Positions 16,069-24,164 of a DNA stretch of 24,178 bases are shown here, in pieces. Below the pieces are notes generated by a model. The model worked only from the letters and a program-made list of their open reading frames with translations, was not told the DNA's origin and did not search any database. Position 1 is the stretch's first letter. Each line of letters opens with the position of its first letter. The stretch spans positions 1 to 24,178 of the forward strand of contig JBJFGR010000014.1 of NCBI GenBank assembly GCA_051892875.1, read 5' to 3'. A program made the translations under genes and the position numbers. The stretch is from JBJFGR01 sp051892875. Its GTDB lineage: Bacteria; Pseudomonadota; Gammaproteobacteria; Enterobacterales; Succinivibrionaceae.

Positions 16069-17013
16069 GTGGCTGGAATATTTAATGAAGAATCGACAAT
16101 TGATATATCAAAACATACAGTTAAAGATAATTTCAATGTAGATGCAATAAAAAAAGATAACAGAACAGTAAAAGACTTAATTGATAGTAAAAGTTTTCAG
16201 TTACCTGGTGATGTAAATTTGTATGATAGTGGTTTATTGCGTTTAGCGGCCCCTTTATTAGCAGTGATGTTGAGTGTACCAAGACAAACTAAACCTTATG
16301 ATTTAAAGTCTTTTAGATTACAGTTGTTAGATTTGTTAAGAGATTTTAAAACAGAGTCCATTGCTTATGATTATCATCCTAGTGTAATTGAAAAAGCTAC
16401 TTATGTTTTATGTGCGGCATTAGATGAGGAAATAGCCCATACTACTTGGGGGAAAGAAGGGGGGTGGGTTAACCATTCATTATTATCATCAATGTTTACT
16501 CAAAGAAATGGTGGTGAAGTATTTTTTGTATTATTAGATAAAGCTTGTCAGCAACCAAAATTACTCATTGATTTTATTATTCTTGTTTATATTTTATTGA
16601 TGCTTGGTTTTAAAGGTAAGTATTCTGATACTGATCAAAACGAATTATTTGAAATAAAATCATATGTTTATTCTTTAATAGAGCATTATTACAAAGAACC
16701 TCAGTTATCATTACCATCTAATGTATCAGTTGTAAATGAAAGTAAACCATTTGTTGGTCTTAATTATAGATTTTTTGTTTTATATTTAGCAATTGTTTCT
16801 CTAGTTTTATTGATAGCATTTCAAATTAGATTTTCAGCACAAAATCAAAGTATAAATGACATCATAGACGAAACAAGACTTGATGTTGAAGAAAAAATAC
16901 AGAGTTATTATACAAAACCCAAAATAGTTAAGATAGATGATAATATCCCTAAAAATCCCAATGCGCCATTAAACAAACAGAGAAAGGCAAAAGCTAACGG
17001 AGATAAAAAATAA
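16069..17013 (+). CDS. tssL: TssL inner-membrane protein (DotU/ImpK), no peptidoglycan-binding domain
   Basis: A 314-residue TssL. The cytoplasmic domain carries the DotU signature: LLRLAAPLLAVML, the FRLQLLDLLRDF helix, ATYVLCAALDEEIAHTTWG, HSLLSSMF and GGEVFFVLLDK. A single membrane helix lies at about residues 224-247 (YRFFVLYLAIVSLVLLIAFQI), followed by a ~65-residue periplasmic tail that is polar and ends Lys-rich. There is no OmpA/TolR-type peptidoglycan-binding domain. The start is GTG at 16069, eight bases after AAGGA (16056-16060). The stop overlaps the tssM start by one base (TAATG). It binds TssM and TssK and forms the cytoplasmic side of the membrane complex. Confidence 0.93.
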   Translation: MAGIFNEESTIDISKHTVKDNFNVDAIKKDNRTVKDLIDSKSFQLPGDVNLYDSGLLRLAAPLLAVMLSVPRQTKPYDLKSFRLQLLDLLRDFKTESIAYDYHPSVIEKATYVLCAALDEEIAHTTWGKEGGWVNHSLLSSMFTQRNGGEVFFVLLDKACQQPKLLIDFIILVYILLMLGFKGKYSDTDQNELFEIKSYVYSLIEHYYKEPQLSLPSNVSVVNESKPFVGLNYRFFVLYLAIVSLVLLIAFQIRFSAQNQSINDIIDETRLDVEEKIQSYYTKPKIVKIDDNIPKNPNAPLNKQRKAKANGDKK

Positions 17014-20000
17014 TGATGAAAATTATATATTTAGTGCTATTGGTTATATCTTTAGGTACAGGAGCTTTGTCTTTTTTTATTTCTCCTGAATATCGTTGGA
17101 TATTATGGATTGTTTTGTGGTGTTTAATAATTGTTATTATTGGTTTATCAATTTATGCAGTATATAAATTAAAAAAAATTAAACAAGAAAAAGAAACTGA
17201 ACAGGATATCTTACTACGTCAAGATAAAGAAGTAATATCTGAATTATTTAAATTATCGATAAAAGTATTAAAGAATGATTTTTTATCATATAGGATACCT
17301 GTATATATAAATATTGGTACAAATAGTAATGAACAATCATTAATTCTTGAGCAGAATGATTTTAATTCTGTGTTAGATGATAAAGATATAACTATAAAAA
17401 TTGGTAAAGATGTAATTACTAATGAATCTGATTCTTATTTAAAATTTTGGCACAATGATTCAGCTATTGTTATTCAAGTTGGACATAGAATTTTTGATGA
17501 AGATGGGGCAGATTCTAAGTTGTGGGAATTTTTTGCATCACTTTTATATAAATACAGAGGACAACAAGTTTGTAATGGGATTATTTATACTCTAGGTTGT
17601 AGTTTTATTCAAACAGGTGATCAAGATTATCACGAACGTATAATGAATGGTGTTAGAAATGATTTATTATCATTTAATAGATATGTTGGTATAAATATCC
17701 CTGTTTATTTATCATTAAGCAATGCAGATTGTATAAATGATTTTGTTACATTTTTTAAGATATTTGAAGGTAAAAATCTAGAAAGACCTTTAGGGTTTAC
17801 TATTAAAAATAAAGATCGTAGGCATTTTGATTTTAAAGATTATGAAGCAAAGGTTAAAGAATTTATAGAGTATTTTAGTATTAATTCTATTAAATTTTTA
17901 AAGAATTTAGATGAAGAAAAGTCTAGAGCTATATTAAGTTTTCCATATCAAATATCTTTATTTTTTAATCTTTTGGAAGAAAATTTAAGAATATTATCAA
18001 AAGAAAACAAATTAAAACAATCAGTATGGATAAGAGGAGTATTCTTTTTAGTTCCTAATCAAACTAATATAAGATATGATTTATTAACTCAGTTAATTGC
18101 ACTAAAAGCTGATTTTGATACAGATGCCCAAATGAATGACATGGGTTATGATAAGAAACGTTTTTTTGTACAGAAGTTGTTTAGTGAATCATTACTTCCT
18201 GAATTTAGAATAGTAGGTGTTAATAGAAAGAAAAAAATCTTAGATATATCAATGTATTTTTTAAAACTATCTTGCATAGTTGCTATAGTGGTTTACTCGT
18301 TTATGTTTTATTACCAAAATTGGTGTGATTATAAAGATTTAAGGGGGGAAGTTGTAAAAACTGTTGATGAATATAAACGAACAATTGATTATTTAGATTT
18401 GTCAAAAACTAACACTTTAGATGATGTGGTATTGGCATTAAATAAATTACGTAATTTATCTATAAAATTAGATAAGAATTTTAACATCTTAAAAGTTGTA
18501 TCATACGAACAGTATCAATTACCAAATCATTTTAGAAAATTTTACGAAGATGAATTAAAAGCCGTTCTTTTAAGAAAAGTTGAACTTGCAATACGTGAAA
18601 GTTTATATAACCTAGAAAATATGGATAATATGAGTAGTATCTATAATGGAGCAGGCGCTTATATGATGCTATTTGATAAGAGTATTATTGATGAGCAGTA
18701 TTTTTTAGATTATTTATATAGTGAAGTGTTGCCTTATCAAGAATTTGATCAGAATTTAAAATTACTGTTAGAGAGTTCTTGTCATGATTTATTTGCTACA
18801 GATTACGATAAATCAAATATAAAAGAAGATTTACAGTTAGTTGAAGCTTTGAAACATCGAATGGATATTATATCAGCTGATGAAATGCTTTATGAGCTTG
18901 TTAAATTGAATAAGCAAAATAGTCGCAAAATCAATCTATTAGAACAATTTGGCAAATATTTTCATGTTTTATTTTCATTTAATCCTGAATACACGGGGTA
19001 TAAAATGCCTTATATGTATACTAGAGAAGGATTTTTAAGTATAGACTTATCTATTCAGTCACCTGAATTAAAGAGACTGTTAAAGAATTTAAGATTAATA
19101 AAGTCAAATATTGATTTATCAGATGATGGAATCAAAGATGTTATACAAAAGGTTAGAAAACAGTATTACAGTGATTATACAGATAAGTGGAATGATTTAT
19201 TGCAAAATCTTAACGTAAATGGATTTAGTAGTTTTGATGAAGTGCATAAATCATTAGATTTTATAATCCGTCCAAAAAATGGTGCTTTGGAAGGGTTTAT
19301 GCGTACTTTGGTAAATAATACTTATTTGACAAATGCTTATAAATCTGAAACTGATGAAACAAATCAAAATACTAAAGATGTAACAGTTGATAAAGATATC
19401 TTAAATGGTGATATCATAGCTTCAGAATTTGAAAATTACTATAGTTTTATTGGTGTTAATGATAGCTTGGAATATAGTGCAAATGCTAGTGTTCCATACA
19501 ATATTTTAAATAAGAAATTGGGACTAATTAGTAGTGATTATAAATTAATGAGTAAAGCTGGAGAAGGTAGAAACAAAACAGTATTTACTCATGTTACTAA
19601 GAACTTATTACAAGATAGCTCAGATTATGATTTAATGTCTATAATCGATGATGAAACACCATTGTTGTTTGATAATATTATTACCTCTTTACAGAATAGT
19701 TGCATATCTGCTATTACTTTTATTGTTGATGATTATATTAAAGGCAAGTGGAATAATGATATTATTGGATATTACAACGAGGATTTAAAAAATAGATTTC
19801 CGTTTGACTTAGATTCTGATAAAGAAGTAAGCATTGCTAAATTTAATAAAATGTTTGGAGAACATGGGCTTATTGAAGTTTTTTATGATGAATATTTAAA
19901 ATATTTTGTGGAAGAAACTAATGAAAAAGGTTATAGAATAAAAGAAAATGGATTATTTTTTGTAGATATACCTTATTTTATTCTGGATCAGATTGCAGTA

Positions 20001-20441
20001 GTTCAAACTATACAAGAAGTATTATCTTTTAATGATTCAAAACAGTTAAAAATAAAATTGATACCTAGAAAATTATCAGGAAATGCAAAATTATTTGAGT
20101 ATAGTGATGGTGTTAATAATTGTACATATAACCAGGGACCAAGGCAACCTTGTTTAATTTCGTGGCCAATAAATAGTCAAAGTAATGTGGTATTGAAATT
20201 TATTGATACTAAAAAATCATACAGTCATGGACAGAGTTATAATACTGAATGGGGTATTATTAAAGCATTTTCTGACAAAGAACATTCTAATTTTTCAAAT
20301 GTTTTATATAAAGGTTCTCAGGCATGGATATTTACTGTTGATGATTATAAGATTGTGTATGATGTTCAAATTGAAGGTATGGATAATAAGGTTATTTCAT
20401 TAGATCTTATTCCAAGATTGCAGTTTTTTAGATGGAAATAG
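17013..20441 (+). CDS. tssM: TssM inner-membrane channel protein (IcmF/VasK), degenerate P-loop
   Basis: A 1142-residue TssM. There are two N-terminal membrane helices (~4-23, ~29-51), a cytoplasmic GTPase-like domain, a third helix (~412-434) and a large periplasmic part that contacts TssJ. HRIFDEDGADSKLWEFF, then YKYRGQQVCNGIIYTL, VPVYLS-like NIPVYLSLSNAD, and the LFSESLLPEFRIVG lead into TM3 match IcmF family signatures. The C-terminal segment GPRQPCLISWPINSQS and the RLQFFRWK end are also family-like. The Walker A site expected after TM2 reads GTNSNEQS at 102-109, so the Gly-Lys pair is Glu-Gln and nucleotide binding is probably lost. Two adjacent start codons (17013, 17016) are coupled to tssL. 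The 3' end overlaps the kinase gene by ten bases. Confidence 0.94.
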   Translation: MMKIIYLVLLVISLGTGALSFFISPEYRWILWIVLWCLIIVIIGLSIYAVYKLKKIKQEKETEQDILLRQDKEVISELFKLSIKVLKNDFLSYRIPVYINIGTNSNEQSLILEQNDFNSVLDDKDITIKIGKDVITNESDSYLKFWHNDSAIVIQVGHRIFDEDGADSKLWEFFASLLYKYRGQQVCNGIIYTLGCSFIQTGDQDYHERIMNGVRNDLLSFNRYVGINIPVYLSLSNADCINDFVTFFKIFEGKNLERPLGFTIKNKDRRHFDFKDYEAKVKEFIEYFSINSIKFLKNLDEEKSRAILSFPYQISLFFNLLEENLRILSKENKLKQSVWIRGVFFLVPNQTNIRYDLLTQLIALKADFDTDAQMNDMGYDKKRFFVQKLFSESLLPEFRIVGVNRKKKILDISMYFLKLSCIVAIVVYSFMFYYQNWCDYKDLRGEVVKTVDEYKRTIDYLDLSKTNTLDDVVLALNKLRNLSIKLDKNFNILKVVSYEQYQLPNHFRKFYEDELKAVLLRKVELAIRESLYNLENMDNMSSIYNGAGAYMMLFDKSIIDEQYFLDYLYSEVLPYQEFDQNLKLLLESSCHDLFATDYDKSNIKEDLQLVEALKHRMDIISADEMLYELVKLNKQNSRKINLLEQFGKYFHVLFSFNPEYTGYKMPYMYTREGFLSIDLSIQSPELKRLLKNLRLIKSNIDLSDDGIKDVIQKVRKQYYSDYTDKWNDLLQNLNVNGFSSFDEVHKSLDFIIRPKNGALEGFMRTLVNNTYLTNAYKSETDETNQNTKDVTVDKDILNGDIIASEFENYYSFIGVNDSLEYSANASVPYNILNKKLGLISSDYKLMSKAGEGRNKTVFTHVTKNLLQDSSDYDLMSIIDDETPLLFDNIITSLQNSCISAITFIVDDYIKGKWNNDIIGYYNEDLKNRFPFDLDSDKEVSIAKFNKMFGEHGLIEVFYDEYLKYFVEETNEKGYRIKENGLFFVDIPYFILDQIAVVQTIQEVLSFNDSKQLKIKLIPRKLSGNAKLFEYSDGVNNCTYNQGPRQPCLISWPINSQSNVVLKFIDTKKSYSHGQSYNTEWGIIKAFSDKEHSNFSNVLYKGSQAWIFTVDDYKIVYDVQIEGMDNKVISLDLIPRLQFFRWK

Positions 20442-21028
20442 AATATGAAATAATAAACCCTATCTCTATTCATAGAGATGGGGTGTTTTTAGGCAAAAAT
20501 TTAGCAAACAATGAGTTGCTAGTTATTAAAAAAAGACCTCTTAATGTTTTAGAAAGAGAAGCAATAGCATTAAGGAATATGGATATCTATGGTATTCCTA
20601 AAGTATTGTCGTTTAATATAAATAGTAAGGAATTGATAATAGAATATTTTGCAAATTCTCGTTCTTTATTAACCTTTTCAGAAAAGGATATATCAACATT
20701 TATAGAGATTATTCCCAAAATTATAAAACTTATAGAATATTGTCATAGTAAAGGATTTATTCATGGAGATATAAAACCTTCTAATATTCTGTTATTAAAA
20801 AATAAAGAAGTTGGATTAATTGATTTTGGAGCATCTTTACCAATAAATACTGACTATAATTTATTGGATTCTTACCAATATACTCCCATGAAAAATAAAG
20901 AATTTAAATATAGAAAAGCCATTCCAAGTATTGATTGGAATGCTTTCAAATATTATTTGGAAATGACCTTAAGTTTTTGTACAGATGATGAAAAACTAAA
21001 ATTAGAACAAATTATTAAGAACTTTTAA
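20432..21028 (+). CDS. Minimal Ser/Thr protein kinase (PpkA/TagE-like)
   Basis: A 198-residue protein with a compact kinase core: lysine in VIKK (K33/K34), helix-C Glu (E41 or E43), catalytic loop HGDIKPSN (D113, K115, N118), DFG (131-133), and a D-x-x-A-F segment (DWNAFKYY) equivalent to the start of the C-lobe F-helix. It lacks the glycine-rich GxGxxG loop (residues 11-23 read ISIHRDGVFLGKN), has a short activation segment without a clear A-P-E, and ends before the late C-lobe subdomains. No membrane helix, unlike PpkA of Pseudomonas. The start overlaps the end of tssM by ten bases, so it is probably coupled. It likely phosphorylates TagH or another T6SS component; no PP2C phosphatase gene is in the window. 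Kinase fold is certain enough; activity is not proved. Confidence 0.82.
   Translation: MEIEYEIINPISIHRDGVFLGKNLANNELLVIKKRPLNVLEREAIALRNMDIYGIPKVLSFNINSKELIIEYFANSRSLLTFSEKDISTFIEIIPKIIKLIEYCHSKGFIHGDIKPSNILLLKNKEVGLIDFGASLPINTDYNLLDSYQYTPMKNKEFKYRKAIPSIDWNAFKYYLEMTLSFCTDDEKLKLEQIIKNF
20457..20490 (+). terminator. Terminator-like hairpin inside the 5' end of the kinase gene
   Basis: Left arm 20457-20468 (A-CCC-T-ATCTCTA) pairs with right arm 20473-20484 (TAGAGATGGGG-T) in a 12-bp stem with one G-U pair and a TTCA tetraloop, followed by GTTTTT (20485-20490). It lies 15 bases after the tssM stop and within codons ~9-20 of the kinase. It has the architecture of an intrinsic terminator for the tss operon. 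Ribosomes translating the kinase would melt the stem, so it could act as an attenuator. Confidence 0.55.
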
Positions 21029-21029
21029 T

Positions 21030-21335
21030 TTATCCACCAATTAAAACAGTTGGTAATCCCATTACGATAGTACCACCGTGAGCTGTTGAATCACCCATGC
21101 GTGCTGCTGGCATGTTACATATTAGGACTGTTGCACTCCCTTTAATTATGACATCAGGAGGACCAACACATACACAATTTTGACCTAAAACAGCCGCAGG
21201 CATACTTCCAATAAGTACAGTACAAGCAAGTCCTGGAAGTATAGGACCTCCAACATGGGGTATTGTGCCTACAGGTATAGGTGTTTGCATTGGACATACA
21301 TGCATATCACCCGTTCTTGCTGCTGGAAAAGGCAT
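21030..21335 (-). CDS. PAAR-domain spike-tip protein
   Basis: A 101-residue stand-alone PAAR protein that sharpens the VgrG spike and can carry effectors. Two PAAR halves are visible: PAARTGDMHVCP near the N-terminus and PAARMGDSTAHGG near residues 77-88. Between them lie HVGGPILPG, TVLIGSMPAA and CVGPPDVIIKGSATVLI, a very typical arrangement for this class. Candidate zinc ligands include H12, H27, C14/C54/C56 and H86. There is no N- or C-terminal toxin extension. A strong AAGGAG site (minus strand) precedes the ATG in the 15-base gap after the DUF6931-like gene. The 3' end is one base from the end of the kinase gene on the other strand. Confidence 0.93.
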   Translation of the reverse strand: MPFPAARTGDMHVCPMQTPIPVGTIPHVGGPILPGLACTVLIGSMPAAVLGQNCVCVGPPDVIIKGSATVLICNMPAARMGDSTAHGGTIVMGLPTVLIGG

Positions 21336-21350
21336 ATTTTTTCTCCTTCT

Positions 21351-21929
21351 TTAATATATTTGACCATTACCACCTTGTGCTATATTAAATGCTATTTTTA
21401 ATGATTTTATGTAGTTTTCAGTAACAACTTTTGAATCTTCTTCGTCGAGAGAGATACCTAAACATATAGCACCAGTTACTGCTTTAGCATATAAGTATTG
21501 CGGAGGTTCAGTAATAGGATCTTTTGGTTGAAGAATACTGCCACCACTCCAAAATACGGCTTCAGCTAACCAAGCAGGACCTGTTGCAAGTTTAAGTTCA
21601 TCAGCTAAAGTTCCATTTATTCTTCTTGTTGTATCATCGGGATTGGTGAACCATTCTTGAACACTATTTATAACATCTAGATCTTTAGGATTTTTAAACT
21701 TATTTCTTAAAAAAGATATAGTTAACCATGCCCAATAAATACTTTCTCTTAAAGGTAACGCATGAGCTAAAAATGTAACCGCATCAACATACAGCTTGTT
21801 ATCAATAGCAGCTTGAAGAAATTGATCTGGTGACATTTGAGGATTAACAACTTTTAAAATTTCAGGGCTAGCCTCGTATGTCTTTAAAATATTTTCAACT
21901 GTTTCATCTTGAATTTTTTTAAATTTCAT
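21351..21929 (-). CDS. DUF6931-like protein between VgrG and PAAR
   Basis: A 192-residue cytoplasmic-looking protein, mostly helical, with no signal peptide or membrane helix. Recognisable stations are AHALPLRESIYWAWL (residues ~55-69), an EWFTNPDDTTRR turn (~92-103), and GPAWLAEAVFWSGGSI (~117-132) followed by YAKAVTGAICLG. The L-P-x-R-E-[AS]-[IV]-x-W-A pattern recalls the DUF6931 family that I associate with T6SS spike loci; this recognition is from memory. It sits one base after the vgrG stop, with its ribosome site (AAGGA) inside the vgrG end, and 15 bases before PAAR. Position suggests an adaptor or chaperone that helps load PAAR or an effector on VgrG. A toxin role is less likely since no catalytic motif or immunity gene is seen. 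Confidence 0.68.
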   Translation of the reverse strand: MKFKKIQDETVENILKTYEASPEILKVVNPQMSPDQFLQAAIDNKLYVDAVTFLAHALPLRESIYWAWLTISFLRNKFKNPKDLDVINSVQEWFTNPDDTTRRINGTLADELKLATGPAWLAEAVFWSGGSILQPKDPITEPPQYLYAKAVTGAICLGISLDEEDSKVVTENYIKSLKIAFNIAQGGNGQIY

Positions 21930-21930
21930 T

Positions 21931-24003
21931 TTAGTTAATCCTTGTTAAACCGCCTTTAAGTGTTAACATTGCACTACCTTCTACTGTAGCCATAGTTGAC
22001 GCTTTTACGTTAGTCATAAGTCCTGAAACTTCAGCTTTTGCATCAGCTTTGACTGTGATATTAGCACCCTTGATATTAACTGCAGCAGAGCCTTTTGCAT
22101 CAATCTTTGTAGAATCAATAGTTGTATTAGTGCCTTTGATAGTGATATTTGTTGATTTAATAGTAATTCCTGAAGAGGTAATTTCAATTGAACTGCCTCC
22201 AACCTTTAAAGTTATATTACTTTTACCTGTAATAGTAATTTTATCACCATCAACATTTACATTACTTTTGGCATTTAAACCATAATTACCATCAGTTTTT
22301 TCATCTATATTACCAGTAACAATTACTTGATTATTACCTTTTATAGTATTAATAGAATCAGCTTCTGTTGTTAAGTTATAGTTTTCTTTTGATGTTATAG
22401 AAAAACTTTTTTCAGAAGAGTGGGCAACTTCCTCTTTTGCAGAAGTAGTATATTTTTTTTCAATTGTTAGTAGTACATTGCCTTTTACTGTATGATTAGC
22501 ATCATTTTCTACTAATGTATTTACATCTTTTTGAGCATGAATATAAATTTCTTCTGCGTCTTTTTGATCATCGAATCTTAATTCATTTCCACTATTACTT
22601 TCTCCATTAGGATGACTATGGGTTTTAATACCAAGTTGACTACTTTTACTGAATGGGATTTTTTTATCATCTGTGTATAAAGATGAAATTACTATAGGTT
22701 TATCGATATCACCATTTAAAAAAGTAATTATTACTGTTGTACCAACACGTGGAAGAAAGAAAGTACCATAACCATTGGCAGCAAATGTTTGTGCTACGGG
22801 AACCCATATTGAAGAGTTCTCATCAGGTTTAGCTTCAGCATCGAAGTGAGGTAATACTTTTATTCTACCTTTATCATCAGTGTATATTTCCTTATCACTA
22901 GGACCGGTAACAGTGGCTGTTAATGTTCCTGTATACTGTGCTTTAGGTAAATATTGTGGTTTTATGGTAATACTAGCAGGTACACATTCAATGATATTTT
23001 TATAGCCATTGTTTTCACCAGATTCATTACATATTAGAGTATGTTGTATACCTGTAATAATGTATTCCTGGTTAAATGACTGATCAGGATGATTTTTTAA
23101 GTTGAATTTTAAGCCACAATTTAGTTCTTTAATTTCTGATTCTGCATGGTAAATTTCTTTTTGATTATCGTAACCATCAAGAATTGACTTTGAGAGAGTG
23201 GTTATTTCACCTTTGTCTTTTGCACCATATCCGTAATCAGATACTGATAATGTAATAGGTTGTTGAATACTTGAATTTGATGTGTTATCAAAAGATTCTG
23301 CATTTACAAAAGAAAAATCTTTTAATGAAATATTATTAGTACCAATATTTAAAGTATTTGACCATAGTGTAAATATTTGGGTGATTTCTGTGGATGGATT
23401 TATGTAAGATATATCTTTATTTTTTAAATCTTCAAATACTTGATTATTATCTGAAACCACTAATTCCACGGTTGATTTATGTGAACAATGAAAGTGCCAA
23501 CCTTCCTCAGCGCATAATCTACGTACAAAATCATAGCTGTTTTCATTGAATTGGACACAGTAGTCGCGAGTTTTCCCTTCACCATTAGTTGAAAATTTGA
23601 TATATTTATCTAAAGATGCGTTTTTAAAAACTTCTTGGATTATCGCTTTAGTGTTTTTTTGCTGAAAAACTCTATGGACTTTATCAAATTTTAAAAAAGA
23701 TAAAGGATCTTCAGCTACTAATTTATATTGATTTAAATCTTTATCAACATTATATCCGACATAAGATATATTAGAAGATAGTAAATAAAAATTAATTTTA
23801 GAATTAGTATCAATGGTATGTGTGATTTGAGTAACCTGAGCTAAATCTGATGATTTAAAAGTTTTATCGGTTACAAAGTCAACTATCATTTTTGAACATT
23901 GACTGATATGTTCTGTATAGGAAACTTTTGTAACAATAAATGGCCCTTTTCCATTGATGGTAACAGTTGTGTTTCTACTATCAGGTGTGTATTTACTAGC
24001 CAT
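21931..24003 (-). CDS. vgrG: VgrG (TssI) spike protein
   Basis: A 690-residue VgrG, whose trimer forms the spike on the Hcp tube. The N-terminal gp27-like part (~1-330) includes FNENSYDFVRRLCAEEGWHF. The gp5 OB-fold (~350-440) has IWVPVAQTFAANGYGTFFLP, then RVGTTVIITFLNGDIDKPIV. The linker with THSHPNGESNSGNELRFDDQ, then EEIYIHAQKDVNTLVEND, is textbook. From ~490 onward are short Val/Thr/Ile/Lys strand repeats (ITITGKSNITLKV, ITIKSTNITIKGTNTTI), forming the triple beta-helix needle that ends in LTLKGGLTRIN, where PAAR docks. There is no C-terminal effector domain. AAAGGAA on the minus strand (24011-24017) lies seven bases before the ATG. It heads the minus-strand vgrG-DUF6931-PAAR operon. Confidence 0.96.
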   Translation of the reverse strand: MASKYTPDSRNTTVTINGKGPFIVTKVSYTEHISQCSKMIVDFVTDKTFKSSDLAQVTQITHTIDTNSKINFYLLSSNISYVGYNVDKDLNQYKLVAEDPLSFLKFDKVHRVFQQKNTKAIIQEVFKNASLDKYIKFSTNGEGKTRDYCVQFNENSYDFVRRLCAEEGWHFHCSHKSTVELVVSDNNQVFEDLKNKDISYINPSTEITQIFTLWSNTLNIGTNNISLKDFSFVNAESFDNTSNSSIQQPITLSVSDYGYGAKDKGEITTLSKSILDGYDNQKEIYHAESEIKELNCGLKFNLKNHPDQSFNQEYIITGIQHTLICNESGENNGYKNIIECVPASITIKPQYLPKAQYTGTLTATVTGPSDKEIYTDDKGRIKVLPHFDAEAKPDENSSIWVPVAQTFAANGYGTFFLPRVGTTVIITFLNGDIDKPIVISSLYTDDKKIPFSKSSQLGIKTHSHPNGESNSGNELRFDDQKDAEEIYIHAQKDVNTLVENDANHTVKGNVLLTIEKKYTTSAKEEVAHSSEKSFSITSKENYNLTTEADSINTIKGNNQVIVTGNIDEKTDGNYGLNAKSNVNVDGDKITITGKSNITLKVGGSSIEITSSGITIKSTNITIKGTNTTIDSTKIDAKGSAAVNIKGANITVKADAKAEVSGLMTNVKASTMATVEGSAMLTLKGGLTRIN

Positions 24004-24125
24004 AAATAATTTCCTTTAATATACGTCAATTAAATTATTATATTAATATAACGTGTAGGATTGATTAGAGTTACTTATATTTATGGTAATAGTACTAAAA
24101 ATATTATTAAATAGAAGTGATATGG
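24004..24125 (-). promoter_or_regulatory. Leader and probable promoter region of the vgrG operon
   Basis: The stretch between the vgrG start and the terminator of the upstream gene must hold the vgrG operon promoter if that terminator works. On the minus strand a TATAAT hexamer sits at 24042-24037, inside a perfect 14-bp AT palindrome (TTATATTAATATAA, 24038-24051). No good -35 box is visible at 17 bases. The palindrome could be an operator, but AT-rich palindromes arise easily by chance here. Confidence 0.35.
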
Positions 24126-24164
24126 CTAAAAAAAATTAAAGGTCTGGTGTTAAATTCCAGACCT
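24126..24164 (-). terminator. Intrinsic terminator of an off-window minus-strand gene
   Basis: Read on the minus strand, AGGTCTGG (24164-24157) and CCAGACCT (24147-24140) form a perfect 8-bp GC-containing stem with a 9-base loop (AATTTAACA), followed by TTAATTTTTTTT (24139-24128). This is a textbook rho-independent terminator. It implies a gene to the right of the window, transcribed leftward, that ends before the vgrG operon begins. On the plus strand no T-run follows the stem. Confidence 0.8.

Noticed and set aside
21950..22540. Repetitive-looking stretch that might be a tandem repeat or CRISPR-like array
   Set aside because: It is the coding sequence of the VgrG beta-helix needle; the repetition is at the protein level (Val/Thr/Ile strands), with no identical DNA repeat units or spacers.
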